From: Epiperipatus broadwayi
Taxonomy: Eukaryota > Onychophora > Udeonychophora > Euonychophora > Peripatidae
DNA: 64,000 nucleotides
Direction of reading: 5' to 3'
Assembly: GCA_028023455.1 (NCBI GenBank)
Contig: JAQFVV010000142.1
Span: forward strand, 954,441 to 1,018,440
A program made the translations under genes and the position numbers. Positions 1 through 9,974 of the stretch are shown here, piece by piece. The first letter of the stretch is position 1; every line of letters starts with the position of its first letter. Below the pieces are notes generated by a model. It saw only the letters and a list, made by a program, of their open reading frames with translations, did not search any database and was not told where the DNA came from.

Positions 1-1570
1 TCATTTTTGCAAGGACAGAATATATCTAATTAATGAAGTTATTTATTTCAATTTTGAAAAATATAGTTTGATAAGAATACATTTAATTAATGGAGTTATT
101 TATATCCATTTTGCAAAATATAGTTTGATATTATTCTTATTTTATACCTGTTATTAGGTTTCAAACCTCTTTACTTTATTTTAGTTATTGTGCATTTGAA
201 GTAAAATGCCAAAAAAAATTTTTAGTTTTATATTATAATTGAATATAAATATTTAATCATATGTTAGTTATCATAGACTTACCAACTAATAGATAGTTTG
301 AGAGTGCTAAAAATAAGATGTCGAATATAGAGTAAATTTTGTAGTTTATTGCTCGAAGTTTAGGGCTATATTACTTCAATTCTATATGTTTATCAGAAGT
401 GACTGATAACTGAAAACCATTTTGCAATAAAATGTAAAGATTTTATTATGGTTCATTATGTTAGTGTTAAAAATATAATGTGTTTCCATACATCTATCAA
501 GATGCTTTGATAGATGAGATGTGTCAGATTAGAAATTAGAAAATTATATTGTATTATCTATTCCTATGTAAATTTTCAACCGCTGATGTTAGATATATCC
601 AGAAGTTGTACCTGTACCAATTATAAATAAATTAAATGTTTGCTTAACTATTTTCTAATTTTGTTAATAAGTGTTTTATTATTCAAAATTGTATTCAGAA
701 TTCTTCTTTAACATACATTCGTATTTCATATTTCCACACATGCTCACACATTTATTTTATCTAATATGATATGATTGTACTTTTCATTTAATTTAATGAT
801 AAACATCCAGATATGATGATGTTGATTTCCTTGATTCAAACACTGTATGAGATGTCAATTATTTACTGATTTTCTAAAAAGGTTTTATCATTTAGTAATT
901 GTTTAGATGATGAATTGAAATCAAAATATGCCCGATTTCTTTCATTATCCAACTGCCATTATTTAGTTAGGGTATTGCTTAATTTATATCATTATTTTCA
1001 TAATAACTAAATAGTAGTTGTTAAGAAGTAGATGTTAAATTAAGCTATGCAATAAATTAATTCCTGAGATATTCAATTATTAAGTCAGATTAAACATTAA
1101 ATTCAGTTAACTAGTTTATATTATTGTATAATTAAATGTTCAGTAAGGTTAGGTTTATTTTATGTTTAGATACAAGTTACTATACAATACAGTGATTAAA
1201 CATTACATTTGTTTATTAATTTAATTTTCTAATATGGTAGAGGTTGTTCAATGCATGTGGATGATGGGAGGAGGTGAAATATAGATTATAACTTATTAAT
1301 TTTAGATGGTAGAATTTTACCAAATTAATCCTTATTTATTATAGAATTTGATAGATGTTTTATTTCTTATTAGTTATAATATTTCCTCCCATATCTAATG
1401 TACATTTTACACCTCATAGACCTCTGTATCCCTCAATTAGGTCAAGGTAAAACTTTATTTAAGAGCCTCATTGATAGTTTTAAAATAAGATTAGTTTGAT
1501 AGTTTATTCTATGATCTATAGAATTGGTGCCCTGCATATTTATTAGTGATAGTGATCGGTGAGGAGGAGT
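1..1570. other. AT-rich spacer, no gene seen
   Basis: No open frame of note and no recognisable repeat family is visible. Stop codons are dense in all frames, as expected at this base composition. Nothing here suggests an exon. Confidence 0.5.
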
Positions 1571-1571
1571 T

Positions 1572-1574
<3 letters not shown>

Positions 1575-1603
<29 letters not shown>

Positions 1604-1604
1604 A

Positions 1605-1635
<31 letters not shown>

Positions 1636-1644
1636 ACACTAGAT
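1575..1644. repeat. Duplicated (TA)n block
   Basis: Two (TA)n tracts are separated and followed by the same short motif, ataacactagat, so the tract plus motif is duplicated in tandem. Such duplication is usual for slippage or unequal exchange at TA tracts. Confidence 0.85.
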
Positions 1645-2711
1645 AGTTCTGCTATAAGTTAAAATGTACACCTATTATGTATATATCATATTTATTTATG
1701 TGTACATAATAATACAAGTCTACATAAGTGATTAAAAATATGAAATATTCTTTTAAGTGAAAAGTGTCTAACATTTTTACTTTGATTGAAATTTTTTACT
1801 TTTTTTTAAAAAAATTAATGTTTCAAATTACTTTCATAGACATTTTAAATAAATGTACAAAATGTCAACAAGTTACATTGAACTTAAGTCTGTTTAATAT
1901 TTAGTTTAAAATATTAAAAAAAATATTAAATTGAAAATAAAAATCGTATAGTCTTCTTGTGAACATTATTTAAAACAAAAAAAAAAAAAGTTGTAAGAAA
2001 AATTTATAACTAAGATACACGAAATTATTGAATATTTTTAATAATTTCCTGCCCTCTATTCCATATCTAAAAAACTAAGAGATCTACTGAAAATACTAGT
2101 GTTTTATATGAATTAAGCTTGTATTAATTAGTTATATGCCAAACTTCATGCAATTCTATTAAATTTTTACATATAAAATCTAGATTTTAAATTTTTATTC
2201 TAATTTGAAAAAAATCAAATTTAAGAAACAAACAAACTAAATTCTTAACATCAATAAAACCTTTTAAAAATACATTATTATATAACAGAGAATTAAAAAT
2301 CCTAAAGTAAAGAATTCTTAAACATCTGCATTTCATAATGAGGAATTTAAATATAGTAGACAATTTGTATTTGATGTGGATAAAGTAAAAATGTGGAATG
2401 ATGGTGAGCATAGTAAGAAAAAAAGATAAAAAAGAGGGTAGCTTTTTTAATAGAGGAAGTAATTTGCTTAATAGATAAAATGTAAAATGGTAATGTGAAA
2501 ATTCATGAGACATGTAGAAAACATTAAATAATGCAATATGTATTTACATTCGATAATAACAATTAAAAGATTCTGTGCAATGTATTTACTATTTAGTGTT
2601 AAAACTTGATAATGTATTTTAAAATATTTTATAACAATTTTTGGACTCTATTTTTATTTCAAGTTAAATATAAAACCCTAATTGTGAATGATGAAGCAAT
2701 TATTTTTTAAC

Positions 2712-2785
2712 TTTTTAGTTCATAGTAATATATATATATATATTAAAGTTTTTAGTTCATAGTAATATATATATATATATTAAAG
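2712..2785. repeat. Perfect 37-bp tandem duplication
   Basis: Two adjoining 37-base units, each starting tttttagttcatagtaata and containing a short (TA)n tract followed by ttaaag, are identical. The lack of any difference suggests a recent event. Confidence 0.9.
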
Positions 2786-2799
2786 TTTTTATTAATTGC

Positions 2800-4036
2800 C
2801 CTTTATAAAATATTTGTTTATATTATTTTTATTTTTTTAAGTATTTGAATATTTTTTACTATTATTCCAATTCAAAATGGAGTATAAAATTATATCACAG
2901 TCTTCTTAATTCATAAAAAGAAAATCAAGCACTTGCAAAGTAGTTTACAATATTTCGTTTATGAAGAAAGGATCTTTTTTTTTTAAAAAAAATCAACTTT
3001 TATAATCAAAAAATAAAATAAAATTTTATACAATTTATTAAAAGAAAACGTTTAGAATGAAGAGAAATCAAAATTTGTTTTTTAGTCTAATATTTTATAT
3101 ATATATATCACATTCCTGACTAAAGCACATCATAAAAACGTACTGAACTAATATCAATGTACTTAAAATTTAGTCTGTCATATAGTAAACAATTGTAATC
3201 AATTTTTAAGATATCTATAAAATTAAAAGGTAATTTTTTTTAATTGCAAAATTTTACCTTAACAAACAAACAAACAAAAAAAAAAAACAACAGAATTTTC
3301 AATTTAAATAAAAACATTTAAAAATCACTTGCTTAATTTATTATATACAATTAAAAAACTAAAATCATGTGCACTAAATAATAAAATTCCATTTGAATAA
3401 CAATAAATTAAACTATTTTTAATTATTACATATAATTTGTGTGTTTATATTATAAAAAACGTTTTTTATATACTTAATTTTAAAAATCACCCTTCTCCAA
3501 CTCACACCCACACTTTATATACAGTATATAATTTTATTATTTATTTAAGTTTCTAGGGAATATGAGTTAATATTGAATAAAAATTGGATTTGAAAGATTT
3601 CACATTTATTTAAAACAAGACATTTTTTAAAATTTTATTTGTAAATTAAATTTGACATATTTTAGAATTTTTCTTGTTTCTCAGAAAGATATTACAATTA
3701 CACAACAATAACTTTATTAATCCAAAATGTAATTTGCAAAGTTAATATAAAATATAAAATTACACTAATTAAAAAACTAGTTTCCTAGTCTATACTGTAA
3801 TACCAGCCATTTACTTCAATCCATTCATATTGTTATTATCAACTTTAAAACTTTTTATGTAACAATAAACTATTTTTATGATAGAAAACTATTAAAATTA
3901 TTTTTTATTTGAAATAGTTTTTATTATAATGAAATGGTATCAAGACCATATAAAATTAATATATAAAGTTTTGTAAAAATAGTCTGATAACAAAAATATA
4001 AGTTCAAGTTTTTATTCTTATCTCAATGTTTTTTTT

Positions 4037-4078
<42 letters not shown>

Positions 4079-4440
4079 CACGTATGATTGCAGAAAAGAG
4101 TTGTTAACGCAAAGAAACTCTTTGATTTCTCTTTGAGGCCTTAATTAAATAAACTGAGCAGAACAAATTCCTAAAGTCTACTCTATATTTATTGTTATTG
4201 TAATTGCTATTAATTTATGAATATTCATTTAGGAAATGAATGGATTGCTCATCAACCCACATGAGTCAGTGTGATAAATTGATTGACTTTTTACGTTAGA
4301 CTTTAAAATCACAAACATGAAGATTATTCCTCTCAATTTCCAGTTATTAGTTTAGTTTTTTAAAGGCAGACTGATTATAAATGTAAATGAACTTTATTTT
4401 TAAATAGATATTTATAATCATGACAACTAAATTATGATCT
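2800..4440. other. AT-rich spacer with a (TA)n tract
   Basis: No coding potential seen. A (TA)n tract of about 35 bases lies at 4040-4074. A T-run followed directly by an A-run lies near 2972-2992, one of several such self-complementary tracts in the window. Confidence 0.5.
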
Positions 4441-4450
4441 TTATTCTCAG

Positions 4451-4504
4451 AAAACAGTAAAGTTGCCAGCCAAATTAGTGATTGGTAACCAAAGGTGGAG
4501 TATG
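4451..4504 (+). CDS. Possible 54-nt micro-exon, unidentified
   Basis: A pyrimidine-rich stretch ending ttattctcag precedes an 18-codon open frame (begins KTVKLPAKLV, ends RWSM) that is followed at once by gtaaga. The other two frames contain stops, and the length is a multiple of three, so it could be a phase 0-0 exon. It is more GC-rich than its surroundings. It lies just 5' of a LINE endonuclease relic on the same strand, so it could instead be an upstream piece of that element, although I do not recognise it as such. Product unknown. Confidence 0.25.
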
Positions 4505-4631
4505 GTAAGAATTCCCTGATTATAAACCCATCCCATATGATGATACCCTTTAAATATGTACTTACTAGTGCAGACCACTTTCAAGTAAAGAAATCTTGTA
4601 GAAATTGAAAAAATAACTGTATAATATTAAA

Positions 4632-5183
4632 TGGTTTACTGGTAGACTTTGTGAAGTTAAAAGAAAAGATGAGGAGGGAACTGGTTTAAAAAATAGTCAT
4701 ATACTTTCTTAGAAGACAGAATTATTGGAAGCACAAGTGATCTTCATTATAAATAACAATGAAAAAAACAGTATTGTAGAGATTGATGATATATCAGATA
4801 CAGTAGCAAGATTAAATATCCAACTTAATGGAGTATATCAAATGCAGATAATTCAAGTTTATGTCATGACAAATTGTGATGCAGAAATAGAAGATGTTTA
4901 TATGAATGTACAAAACACTTTTCATCACAATATACAACATTTTAAAATTAAGAAAGACTTTAATGTTAGGAATAGTAAATTATTAAATGGAAGTGCTGTG
5001 AATAAATTTTGTTATGGTGGTATAAATGGAACAGGACTTGGATTTATAAAGCTAGCCAAAAACAATATGCATATTATTAGTTCTATACAAAATTTGTATC
5101 AAGATAATTACAGTTGTCTACAACAACCTTTAAATTTTAATAAACTCAAACAGCAAGCTGCATTTAAAATGACTATAGTGTAG
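4632..5183 (+). pseudogene. RTE-like LINE endonuclease domain, decayed
   Basis: The translation fits the apurinic-type endonuclease domain of RTE-class non-LTR retrotransposons, often annotated as craniofacial development protein 2-like. Visible landmarks in order are WFTGRLCEVKRKDEEG (family pattern around GLCEVRRKDEE), a region like GVGFIINK..NSIVEI, ISDTVARL, then QIIQVYVMT where the family has IQVYAPT, and IKKDFNVR where it has GDFNAK. An in-frame TAG lies at 4710-4712; from 4725 the frame stays open for 152 codons. The catalytic GDFNA motif is altered and the reverse transcriptase does not follow, so this is a 5'-proximal fragment that can no longer move. Identification is from remembered family patterns. 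Confidence 0.8.
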
Positions 5184-5460
5184 TGTAGTGGACCTTCATC
5201 AAAATTTGTTAGTATTTTAAAACAAAATAATATATATTTATTATTTCCATTAAATTATTATAAATAAATTATTTTTAAACCATATTTTTGTCACAATGCT
5301 TTCCAGTACTTTTTTTTTTTACAAAACTTATTACTTTATATATTTTCTCTTTTATGCATTAATATAAGTAAAGGTCTTTTATAGTATTTAAATCTTAGTC
5401 ATGTGATCTCAAAGTTTTACTCTAATAATATTTAACATTTGACTACTGAACTTTAGATGT

Positions 5461-6061
5461 AATTAGAGGGGATTTGAACACACACTTTCACCTTCAGCTA
5501 TTCTCTCCATCTTATATAACTGATATACAGACACATACATGTGAAAAAGATAAATGATCTCCAATATACAAATCATCATCTCCCATATACATATATAATC
5601 AATGATAAGTTTATGCTAAGATAGAAATATTCAAACTATAATGGACAGACTTCAATCTTCTCTACCCTTCAACTATTCAACCATTCATATTATTGAAAAT
5701 CTGATGATGGAATGCTCAAAGCCTTTGTCAACATTAAGATGACACCAATTTTGGCATCAACAAGGCCTTGAGCATTTCATCATCAGATTTTTAATAATCT
5801 GAAGATTTGGAGCTGGAAAAGATTGAAGCCTTTTCATTAAAGTTTGAAGATTTGCTATCTTAATATAAACTGGCAATTGATTTTTTGTGTTTGTGGGAGA
5901 TGATGACCTGGATCAACTAATGAGTGCTAGTTCAGCACAAAATATGCACATTGGAGATCATTTATTTTTTCACATGTATGCGATCATGTGTATCAGTTAT
6001 TTAAGATGGAAAGGATAGCTGAAGTGAACTTAAAAGTCTTTGTTCAAATTCCCTCTAAATT
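5461..6061. mobile_element. FB1 palindromic fold-back element, fullest copy
   Basis: About 270 bases at each end are inverted complements, with a central spacer of roughly 35 bases near 5735-5770. The outer ends read attagaggggatttgaac on the left and gttcaaattccctctaaat on the right. A block next to each end, cacatgtgaaaaagat or its complement, is shared with all other copies. The outermost 80 bases resemble tRNA promoter boxes: a weak A-box-like gtgtatcagtt and a B-box-like gttcaaattcc. No open frame of transposase size is present, so it would be non-autonomous. It could be a fold-back MITE or an inverted dimer of a SINE-like unit. Confidence 0.75.
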
Positions 6062-6750
6062 ATCCAATGCATTTATATTTTATGCTGTTAATTTTCTTAA
6101 ACTCTTTATGTTTTTTTTTCCAATTTTTCTAATACACAACTTTTGTTGACAATATTTAAACTTATTTACAAAATAATATTTGTTTTCAAACATTATAATT
6201 TATTTCCCTTTGAAACAATTTTTTCTTTATTCAATAATTATAGTCAATTATCTGTCATAGGTAATTTTGGTCCATTAAATAATATACCAAATTAAACTGG
6301 CACATTTAAACTCTCAAAGACTTATTATAAAATAAACAATTTACAATTTCTATAATATGCATTATATATTATTACAGCCTGAAGTTTTGTGATGCTGCCA
6401 CTTTAAATATAGTTATATAGTTACTATAATATTTAGTTTGTTAATATTATATATTTATTTGATATATTACTTCGTTCACTTCTAATTCATGTAAATATCC
6501 CTAATATTGTTTTATTTAAGTCAATTATTCAATCTCTCATTTATCTTTTTTTAACTTTATTTTGAATTATTCAAATTTTTATCTTTTTTTATTACTTATA
6601 TATTTATTATTCTCACATATCTTCTCTCATTATCAATTCACCTTTTTTTCATTTTTTACTAATATTTATTTTTTCAATATATCATTTTCTTTTTATGTCT
6701 TTATTTTATTAATTGCCTAATTAATCTCACCCAATTGTTTCATATCTTTT

Positions 6751-6754
<4 letters not shown>

Positions 6755-6786
<32 letters not shown>

Positions 6787-6807
6787 AAATATAAAAATAT
6801 ATCAATT

Positions 6808-6850
<43 letters not shown>

Positions 6851-6860
6851 TAGTAAATTG
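6755..6860. repeat. Two (TA)n tracts with inverted flanks
   Basis: The second tract (from about 6810) is bounded by atcaatttac on the left and gtaaattgat on the right, so the tract sits in the middle of an inverted repeat. The first is bounded by tatgta and tacata. Confidence 0.8.
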
Positions 6861-6869
6861 ATTTATTTT

Positions 6870-7380
6870 TCAGTTTATTCATTTCTATTTGATTGAGCAT
6901 GATAAATTTACAAGATAAATTTTATAAATATTTATTTTTGGTGAATAGTCGGTTTCTATTCAATGGTTTGATAAAATAGTTAAAATTACCTTCCTTAGTA
7001 ATAACTCAACTTATTACCTTCATAAAATCACTTATTTCTAAGGTTATAATTTTTTCACATATAATAAAGTTATGACAAATATCAGTTTTGAATTCTGATA
7101 AATCTTTTTTCTTAATTTTACATTTCTCTTATGCAAATTTTCTTTTTTATAACTTAAAACTGAGTACGTTCAGTGAAATTTACCATAAGAATAGCTTTTT
7201 GCGTTTAAAATGTACAGTCTCATAAGAATGAGAACTTTGCATGAACCAGCAATATGATCTTAAATTAATTTTTAAAAAATATTATAATTTTCAAGCTCTT
7301 GTTTTTTGAGAATAAACTTGTCTGAAAGTTTGTAATCATGATACTTTATTTGCATTATTTCCATAAATCTATTCGTTTAG
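6870..7380. other. AT-rich spacer, nothing recognised
   Basis: No gene, splice pattern or repeat family identified. Confidence 0.4.
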
Positions 7381-7384
7381 ATAA

Positions 7385-8562
7385 ATTTAAACTTTAATTA
7401 AACTTTTCAAATACATTCAATTATCAGTAAGAACTCATAAGTTAGTATATAATTTAACATTTTGAGTGAAATTATTTTTTTCTCTTCTTTAATTTGATGC
7501 TCATCTGAATAATGACGTTACTAGCATGTGAATCAAATTTGGATCTTTAGATTTGTAAATTTTGAAGGTAAAATGATAGTCTAACCAAAATAAGCTATTC
7601 TATCAAAGGCAACAGATACTAAAAAATATATTTTCCATTTATGATCTTCCTGATTGGTTCACTTTGTCCTAACACCAAAATTAATGAATGGATTCCAAAT
7701 ATTATAAATTAGCACACTAGGTTGATGTATGAGCAACTTTTTACATTTTTTTTTATATCTTTTCTTCTTTAATATTTTTATGTTTTTCTTAATCAACCAT
7801 ATGTTCATGGATAATACATCATCTGATATTTCTTTTGTAATCAACAGTTCAGCTATTTGAATTTCTTTTCAATGGTGTGACTAATTTCATCAATCACAAA
7901 TCCTTTCACATCCCCATGACATTTTGTGGATGCAGTTTTTTTCATCATATAATGTTTACTTTTTGTAAAGATTAGGCATCTTCGTAGTGTGCTATGGCTT
8001 TAAAAAACTGTGCTAAAGTTATATTGAATGCAGATTTTTTTTAGTTTGTCTGATAATTCTTGTTTGTATAAGATCACTGCAGAACTAACAACAGTTTTTT
8101 ATGTTTTGTTGTTGTTTCTGTGATAAATAACCATTACTCATGAGTAATTTCTTTTTCTAAATACCTAGTTTCTGAGTAAATTTCTTTTGTTCTATTTAAT
8201 TATTATAGTATACCTTCATGTGTTGTGTTTTTGGGATGTTTTTCCATAGGGGAATCTTGCACAAGAGTATTTGAAAAGGGGCAATTTTTATTCTTGTTCT
8301 GATTCCATGGTGAATTTAATCAGAGACATGTTGTTGATATATGTCTAAAATGTTTGTAATATTCTTCATCATATGACCATACAGCAATCATTTTTTTTTC
8401 AACATAACAATAACAGACATTGAGTGAATATATACAATTTATGGCTATGCTTTGAAGTTCTTTTATGTATGAGTTGCTAATCTGTGGTAACAGCCTCTTT
8501 GATTTTGTTGCAAGATTTTCAGAAGTATCTTCCAACAAAATCAATGGACAGCCATAAGCCCA
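7385..8562 (-). pseudogene. Penelope-like element fragment A (RT to 3' tail)
   Basis: Read on the minus strand, it starts inside reverse transcriptase motif 4 (WAYGCPL, where the family has a PMGSPLSP-like motif), runs through LLEDTSEN and YCYVEKKMIAVW (family YVDD catalytic box, here both aspartates lost) and DEEYYKHFRHIS, then CPFSNTLVQD (family LPFLDVLV). Further down comes a stretch matching fragment C in the GIY-YIG endonuclease end region (7659-7844), then a tRNA-like 3' tail reaching to about 7385. It is broken by several stops and shifts and lacks the 5' two thirds of the element. It abuts fragment B head to head, with only about 12 bases between them. Confidence 0.7.
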
Positions 8563-8574
8563 TTATTATTACTG

Positions 8575-9622
8575 CTGGTTAGCAATATTTACATGGAAAA
8601 ATTTGAAACCACTGTTTTATATAATATTTCACATTTACTACAAGACTGGTTTACTATGTTGATAACAATTTTTTTACATCAACATCACATTTATTTCAAC
8701 TATCTTCATAATAAAATCAGAACAAGAACAAAAAGTGGCATTCTTAGATGTTTTTGTGACATGAGAAAATCAAAACTACAGTTTACAGAAAATCCAAATG
8801 CACAGAAAAGTACTTAGATATATATTGAAACATGACAGAAACACAAAAACATAAAGTTATATTAACTCTTTAGAGAGCCAAAGAAGTTTGTTCTCAAACC
8901 AGTGGCTTGAAAAAAAAGATTCTCCATGGTATAAACTATTATGAAGAATAGTTATCCATCAGATGCCATTAATTATAATCTCTAAAAAACTTAAACTTAA
9001 CATGCTAATCATCAAAACTACATCTATGAAATATTATGTGAATGTAAAAGAATTTATCTCAGTGAGACCATTCACCCCACTGAAATGCAATTGAAAGAAT
9101 GTAGACCGATGATTAGAAAAAAAAAAAACATATAACGCATGTAGCAATGAACATGTTATGTGTTCATTTGTGAAAGATAAATATATTGGACAGAGAAGAA
9201 AAAGAATTTTAAAAATCAAAGAAGCTAATCGTATAGCAGTGGTAAATAACATTATAAGTTGTTCAATCTTCAGTGAAAATTGATATTGTCTTGAAACCAT
9301 TAATTAACCATGTTTTAGGAAAAAGTGGACAAATCTGAAGGATCTTCATAGATAAATATATAAAATGTTTACTGACAGTTGCCTTTAAGAGAATAGATTA
9401 CTTAGTTAAAGCATTATTTTAAATGCAGCATTCATGAATCTAATGATCCAGATTCTACTCCCATTTTAGTGCTATCACTTGTTAGGCTAGTAATATCTGA
9501 AAAAAATACCATTCATAATGTTGTATTATATATTAACTTGTGTGCTATTAATAACAGTTTAATGTATTCGATAAATTTAAAGTTTAATTTTTTCTAAAAA
9601 CATTAACATTTAATTATAAGGC
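8575..9622 (+). pseudogene. Penelope-like element fragment B (RT to 3' tail)
   Basis: It begins with LVSNIYMEKFE, which fits the family pattern (S)PLL.NI.MEDFE just before the catalytic box. The box itself is visible after a one-frame shift as YYVDN at 8652-8666. The frame then resumes with YFNYLHNKI and KLQFTENPNAQKST (family pattern LQF..YRKPT). At 9030-9300 follows the C-terminal end region, with KRILKIKEANRIAVVNN and CSIFSENWYCL, parallel to fragments C and D. The tail from about 9310 has a B-box-like ccagattctactccc. Several frameshifts and stops make it inactive. It is the mirror partner of fragment A. Confidence 0.7.
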
Positions 9623-9656
9623 AGTAAGTACTGAATTATTTCTTATATATGAAATG

Positions 9657-9970
9657 AAAAGGATTTGAACTCAGGATTTTTCAATCTATTCATTCTCCAC
9701 TCCATTTCAAGCAATCGATATATACGACTACACACATGCAAAAAAGATACATAATCACCTATATATGTATTTTGTGCAGAACCAGTATTCATCAATTGCG
9801 TGGGAGATTATGATTTGGCCCAACTGATGAAGGCCGATTCTCCATAAAATACATATATTGGGAATCGTATATCTTTTTCGCATGTATGTGAACATGTGTA
9901 TCAGTTGCTTGAGCTAGAGTGGAAGATGGATAGACCGAAAACTCCTGAGTTTAAATTCCTCTAATTACAT
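9657..9970. mobile_element. FB1 copy, internally deleted palindrome
   Basis: The left end, ggatttgaactcagg, and the right end, cctgagtttaaattcctct, are inverted complements, and complementarity continues inward through the acacatgcaaaaaagat block. Only about 310 bases remain, so roughly half of the full element has been lost symmetrically from the middle. The ends still carry the B-box-like motif facing outward. Confidence 0.75.
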
Positions 9971-9974
9971 AACA

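Noticed and set aside
2187-2513. 108-codon minus-strand frame
   Set aside because: Composition is AT-driven, rich in F, L, I and K, with no motif, splice site or GC rise.
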